From NCBI GenBank assembly GCA_016715645.1, contig JADJZR010000028.1, positions 248,001-312,000 of the forward strand: a DNA stretch of 64,000 nt. Reading direction: 5' to 3'. The translations under genes were made by a program, and so were the position numbers. Origin of the DNA: Elusimicrobiota bacterium (GTDB lineage Bacteria; Elusimicrobiota; Elusimicrobia; FEN-1173). Shown piece by piece: positions 61,601 to 64,000 of this stretch (the first letter of the stretch is position 1; each line of letters starts with the position of its first letter). The notes below the pieces were generated by a model. It was not told the origin of the DNA, made no database searches, and worked only from the letters and a program-made list of their open reading frames with translations.

Positions 61601-64000
61601 CTCTCTCTCGAAGGGTTGGCCAATTTGCTTTCCCTCGTTGCTCCCCGCTCGGCCGATCTCTCCGCTTTTAACAGTGTGATAAAGACGAAAGGAAAAAACC
61701 TCCGAGATCAGTCTCTCAAGGAACTTTCTAAGTGGGATAGAAAAAAAGTGACGCTTGCGGATCTCCCTGCCATAAGACAAGTCCTGAGACGATCCCAACT
61801 TAACGGTGTCCCGTCTAACAACAGGTCTTTTCAGCGGTTGGCCAAAAAAGAACGTGCGTTAACCGATGACAAACGCAAAAGGATTCGCAAAGAGAAGGCG
61901 TTGGTTTATCCACTGGATAAAGTCGACCGTGATTTCACAAGGGAAGTGGGAGGAAAATTTTCGAACCTTGGGGAAAGCGAGCTCCTCATTCGGCAAGAAG
62001 GAGCATTTGTCCCGCGGGCCTTGGCGATCACATCCCATGCTTTTGATTCTTTCCTTGTCGAACAAGGCATCCGTTTGGAATTCCAGGATTTGGCGTCCGA
62101 GTTGGACGCTTTTTACGAAAACTCTTCGCCCAGAGATTCTGAGTTTTATGGGCAGGTTCAAGCGGTGTCCCAGGAAATGAGAAATACGATCGAGTCCCAT
62201 TCCATCGATGGGGACGGGGATTTGGGAAAGCAATTGCTTTGGGAATTGGAATCGGCGGGTTTAGGAAATGTGGCCTTAATCCTTCGTTCCACAGGCGATA
62301 TGGAAGACAACAACAACGCCGCATTCGCCGAAGAGGCCCGATCGTTTTCAAACGTCAACAGGATTAACATGTTAAAGATGATCCCGAAGGTTTGGGCGTC
62401 GTTCTGGTTGTCTCGAGGCGTTGCTTACCGGTCCCATCAAAGAATGAAACAAAAAGACGCCCGATTGGCGGTGATGATCCAAGAATTGATTCGCGGGGAA
62501 ATTTCCGGGGTGCTGATGACCGCCAACCCGAATACGGGGGAAGATTCCCTCGTGATCACGGCCGGTTACGGTTTGAACGAGGGAATTGAAAAAAATCAAG
62601 TGGAATGCGACGAATACGTTGTCCGAAAATCGGATGGAGAGTTGATCGCCAACCCCACCATCCCTCAAAAACAAAAAAAAGTTGTTGCGAATCCAACGGG
62701 GGAGGGGACAATTCTTGCGGATGTTCCACTGGAGGACCAGAAACGCCATGTCCTTTCGGCGGATCAAATCAAATGGCTTGTCCGAGTTGGAAACGCACTT
62801 CAAACATACTATGGACACCCCCGGAACGTCGAATACACCTTTGTCGATGGGAAATTGGCCATCCTGCAAGACCGGGCGATTACAACCATTAATGAGGGAC
62901 TAATTCCTCGTGTGGGCAAAGAATCAAAACCCCGTAAGTCCCGATGGGGTTCATTAATAAGTTGGCTAATCTTATTTATGACTTTCGGGTTCTTTGATTT
63001 CCACAAGCAAGCCAATGCTTTTGAATTGTTGAATCCGTCCTCTTATGTGGAAGGGGTGTACAGAGCTGTATCCTCCGCTCCTGTTAATCCAGACTTAGAA
63101 GGTAGAAAGGCAAGGTTAAGAGATAAGTTGGGTTCGCTTCTTCCGGTTGTTCCAGGCGCTCCAATAGAGGGGGATGCGGCCAACAACATTGCGAGGGCCT
63201 TGCAGGACGCACTTATCCTAGACCCCCGGTTGGCGGTTGAATTCGCTTCACGGGTTGTGGATTCGCAGGTACAAAACCTCTGGCTGACTCATTTTTCGAG
63301 GATTATCTTATTGATGGAAAATTCGGCCGAGAAACCTCCCGCGGAAACGAGCGAACTCGTGGACCTGGCTGCTCGGATGTTGAACGAGTTTAACAGGCCT
63401 TTTGAGGAAGCTTCCGAAATGGAGGCGTGGTCTATTGTGGTTGATGTGGTCGAAGATTTTTTTCTCAAACTTCCCAAAGAATTGCAGTCGGAATTGATTG
63501 ATCGGATTGATGGTTCGTGGCTCTCTCTCGATGACGCTCGGGAGTATGCGGGGGACGAATACATTCCGGAATGGCTCCGACGTGTCTCTGCCCGTAAAGT
63601 GGCACAGGCCCAGGAAGACGGTAATAATAAAATTGAGCGGGCTCCTTCCGGTAACCCGGCCCTTGTTTTCTTGAACAATCTCAATTCTTCAAACAGGGCC
63701 GATTTGTGGGGGAATGTTCAGGATTGGGCTCGAGAAATTGTGTTGGGCACCAAAGGCTCTTTGGACGACCGGATTAACAGATTGAACCCATTGGAAGCCT
63801 ATGTGCTCATGGCCGTGTTGTCCCGTCCGGACCGGGCCATGCCGGTCGACCCACAGCTTGCTGCCCAGGTTCGCGCTCAGCTGTGGGTAAAACTGACGGC
63901 CGGTTTGAAGGCGGAATTTGATCAAGGGATTGATCGCGAAGGAGGGAGCCCTTACGGGCCCTTGACCCTGTTGGCATTTTTTGGAGAGGGATTCGGCCAA
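55502..64000 (+). CDS. 3' part of the IS-interrupted giant gene: radical SAM, membrane, phosphohistidine-swivel and dikinase-type ATP-binding domains (3' partial)
   Basis: No stop occurs in this frame from 55427 to the window end, so at least 2833 codons are open. The start shown is an ATG inside the IS; native sequence begins at 55643. Numbering as in the restored giant: radical SAM motif CSNLCLHC (C1343, C1347, C1350); membrane segments about 1695-1790 and 1920-2070; a GNTMRLAFLREVLDKLGF block (about 2515); a PEP-utiliser-like swivel domain with ETHSAITLREL (H2908); an ATP-grasp domain of the PPDK_N/PEP-synthase type (LRSTGDMEDNNNAAF about 3337, SGVLMTANPNTGEDS, LAILQDRAITT about 3530); one further membrane helix; and a C-terminal region continuing past the edge. 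The swivel-then-ATP-binding order is that of glucan, water dikinase. Domain functions are inferred. Confidence 0.8.
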   Translation, partial: MVLRHFASSRYGRLNNDLIPRGLDTRFIFTLCALSPFSHYLEKNPYFGLLQVTVRMVSHLQRRENIEPMGFEEFKEWGQNRTFPTAPLNTFLENHLSEFTSGLNGFKGNNEVIQTLLKLLLSGKLDLANVAFALRGSGLSPIESARLIGLLFRHGRPEELEDFRDQIVYFNPSFEPARQESRNNIKDRLRYFLALGDSLSEEGQKYANELRQALQAKSPSETLKKLEERFPSQENPQLDYFAPLQAPTEGWTSVIENLDILQVTQGCSNLCLHCYASPSGNVHPMPFYRILQLLEVMKRNNIHPRYLERLYNDNEISDYYDPMFDADFADLFRTLNSQIPISQTLWTTRGWNLGDKIAARGVKKLSAQVRIQEIFPQTRVSIDFFSIRGDLLRSMGRQLEILSRLVEVSSRPIIINSVAPNEWGLAQRAWLSILMSLFPERLLIDGGTTLDISETGRASRLGFSSGARKKDYVVEVPMKGFMITPDGTVRKLSQSGSDRNPIGRLWSSNSASRSPIQPRPIKPSTEHPLSYLLPSIFKEAGTTFDTSQIGLRPGSSNVFLKRAPTPTSVEKDESSSVGLGVGSSNFKAGGMMFWLWRVWNSVVPLRFQMDERSWHRWAFLTEGVFSVFLGFFLTVVWVAVTGDFESLAKVFAGAVLGSFVSGHLADLFTQDRGRAPPNIRAALSIAALSALPLGWGAPAGIVVPLFFAVHNLVNRFLEDLEDPSSGLALLANKIKDHFLFVESAKALLSNQKFHQWLNAISSEVVETSASSENWIEDEQPESIVLPFLRNRGLEAETDLWPRVIDWARKVLLGAVGTLEHVSAVARKVSPSNSDSPLGLLPLIGRPVYTFLISFHVNRRLAAGIAGVVEQGVLVSLAGGLAWLLNWVFGIGFVWGLSSSTAIIWKMFPKSHGSRVFVYDNLSGWDLKLVNVTDDHIRSLRQVSNWFFGSFLVITLIPVVLPLLGFAVPGSLEQWFFAGATISSLIHGLGNSFRPAPGKVAAMGSEEAEWFIGKDAESKSAGGSGSSDSFLPSSEAQSRASQALAVVRGGMEWEQPVNDFHQATDPNERLVAARRLERMFHNALDLLLAVHMDQREAVEVLAKLVPSLSTMKPVGFSTSLFLSGDSLLHVVGNLAALGHLLDNYTPDEWESLDQIRPVIPLEPGVNYVEVLGYTFPSILGTWMGGPSMEVRPVQKNWNNYVVISADPTIAPDQEILLKSAARKRLLAMDEKGRSLFATLAGAPMTRRDVEFLLRVVEQMYEAFRVLEQKKGLPPPDSPPAWESLKQSIRNGIELFGGGEAISSDLQQQILGLPRPASHWDEVGTLHQALNYMHQKGKELFIAAAKKAKVSNTVTVDGVTMSVANLSENPLESNDRIVSRELRQFLRALEKPGTGPGGSLELDEGFFKGSIDLGVHSADFLASIAPPENGGGIKISYFEWRPKEGNTMRLAFLREVLDKLGFKTDVREGMYLEGRLDIQSGAVSQEQVEKALFLFVRALYYTPDLNLMFDHVIHAKHKEEKLEIAEAFAATRSDFSDLADVFLAEEALPFFRSGNQQYSPRLDHAYLTYKGKEAERNRLRAILNDRLSRCGLSPIPETARFGQGAIQSYYTEPLLSAVARGEVLLENEGPVRNPFYRPLDDLARESLDRGDELMRMAAGLNGLMADLAFHPIGAVGELIAEECTLIVSSGDRLVVRGLADPDSGQLVYATASLLKGEQTMSRLSLEELGRLINAQEITQGLGEALRTSQKTISEKRLRAKPREETMPGLVHRGRPISSGTGSVVGVTTFDRTFHEKAGARVDHVLVVDYTTPSDFEAMKDSLATVTTLGNPETHSAITLRELHHSGVIFRGARWVTLNGKRALSVPVERPHKPFQGEQGLWITPGVDVKDHLVEEGSVLLIDGERGVVSMFSGDWVEDVYTKWRDFKENRASAQEVVSFVASFKNWDVLELALFLAVFNEGLEETQRARVIALLEESVPENAADDRVRFYEAKKRYLELAAEKTDKDLAWLAEKFRGASTFNQIAASFKQIQNKILSLEGLANLLSLVAPRSADLSAFNSVIKTKGKNLRDQSLKELSKWDRKKVTLADLPAIRQVLRRSQLNGVPSNNRSFQRLAKKERALTDDKRKRIRKEKALVYPLDKVDRDFTREVGGKFSNLGESELLIRQEGAFVPRALAITSHAFDSFLVEQGIRLEFQDLASELDAFYENSSPRDSEFYGQVQAVSQEMRNTIESHSIDGDGDLGKQLLWELESAGLGNVALILRSTGDMEDNNNAAFAEEARSFSNVNRINMLKMIPKVWASFWLSRGVAYRSHQRMKQKDARLAVMIQELIRGEISGVLMTANPNTGEDSLVITAGYGLNEGIEKNQVECDEYVVRKSDGELIANPTIPQKQKKVVANPTGEGTILADVPLEDQKRHVLSADQIKWLVRVGNALQTYYGHPRNVEYTFVDGKLAILQDRAITTINEGLIPRVGKESKPRKSRWGSLISWLILFMTFGFFDFHKQANAFELLNPSSYVEGVYRAVSSAPVNPDLEGRKARLRDKLGSLLPVVPGAPIEGDAANNIARALQDALILDPRLAVEFASRVVDSQVQNLWLTHFSRIILLMENSAEKPPAETSELVDLAARMLNEFNRPFEEASEMEAWSIVVDVVEDFFLKLPKELQSELIDRIDGSWLSLDDAREYAGDEYIPEWLRRVSARKVAQAQEDGNNKIERAPSGNPALVFLNNLNSSNRADLWGNVQDWAREIVLGTKGSLDDRINRLNPLEAYVLMAVLSRPDRAMPVDPQLAAQVRAQLWVKLTAGLKAEFDQGIDREGGSPYGPLTLLAFFGEGFGQ

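Noticed and set aside
1..64000. CRISPR arrays, rRNA genes, tmRNA, RNase P or SRP RNA
   Set aside because: No spaced direct repeats and none of the conserved sequence blocks of these RNAs were seen on either strand.

Overview
The window looks like a chromosome segment of a Gram-negative-type bacterium from an uncultured lineage, most likely Elusimicrobiota (Omnitrophota is the main alternative). This is inferred from a prepilin of the Elusimicrobia pseudo-pilin type, PorV-like and sorting-domain proteins, an MCE lipid-transport operon, and two giant envelope proteins with the HIQDAH-type N-terminal module. There is no 16S gene here to settle it. GC is high and coding is dense. Many genes overlap by 1-4 bases, GTG and TTG starts are common, and several promoters sit so close to the start codon that the mRNAs should be leaderless.

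Layout. 1-5.4 kb: a Fn3/Ig-repeat surface protein cut by the window edge, maf, then a minus-strand cell-shape operon (M23 peptidase, bactofilin, SurA_N-like protein). 5.4-7.0 kb: a divergent sigma-54-like gene overlapping a type IV prepilin gene. 7.0-15.3 kb: rpsF-ssb-rpsR-rplI-dnaB (dnaB holds an intein), alr, and mlaE-mlaF-mlaD. 15.3-21.8 kb: DUF151 nuclease, radA, a 173-bp MITE, PIN-TRAM, ispD, ispF, cysS and rlmB, a classic housekeeping order. 21.8-25.8 kb: an FG-GAP surface protein with three pseudopilin-like genes. 25.8-34.6 kb: DASS transporter, citrate synthase, SNase and receiver-like protein, a subtilase/PorV-like pair, comM, a thioredoxin-like protein and tRNA-Tyr. 34.6-43.2 kb: Fic protein, MFS exporter, an 8-residue Cys peptide gene, a SigR/RsrA-like ECF sigma/anti-sigma pair, a YyaL-type thioredoxin-domain protein and pyruvate phosphate dikinase (PPDK). 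The PPDK terminator is followed directly by what looks like a group IIC intron remnant.

43.6-64 kb is the most unusual region. It holds two neighbouring giant genes for exported proteins that share an EreA/ChaN/TraB-like N-terminal module. The first (2312 aa) carries a glucan-phosphorylase-like (GT35) domain with the PLP-lysine motif. The second was once a single reading frame of more than 3900 codons, running off the window. It combines the N-terminal module, membrane segments, a radical-SAM cluster motif, a phosphohistidine swivel domain and a PEP-synthase/glucan-dikinase-type ATP-binding domain. An ISL3-family element with a perfect 8-bp target duplication splits it. Removing the element and one duplication copy restores the reading frame exactly. 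The downstream 8.4 kb remains open although the transposase itself is frameshifted.

Working idea (inference): the two giants form an envelope-associated system acting on a glucan-like polymer, one by phosphorolysis-type chemistry and the other by dikinase-type phosphorylation. Separately, the ECF sigma/anti-sigma pair appears to control itself and the tiny Cys peptide through matching GGAAC/CGTT promoters.
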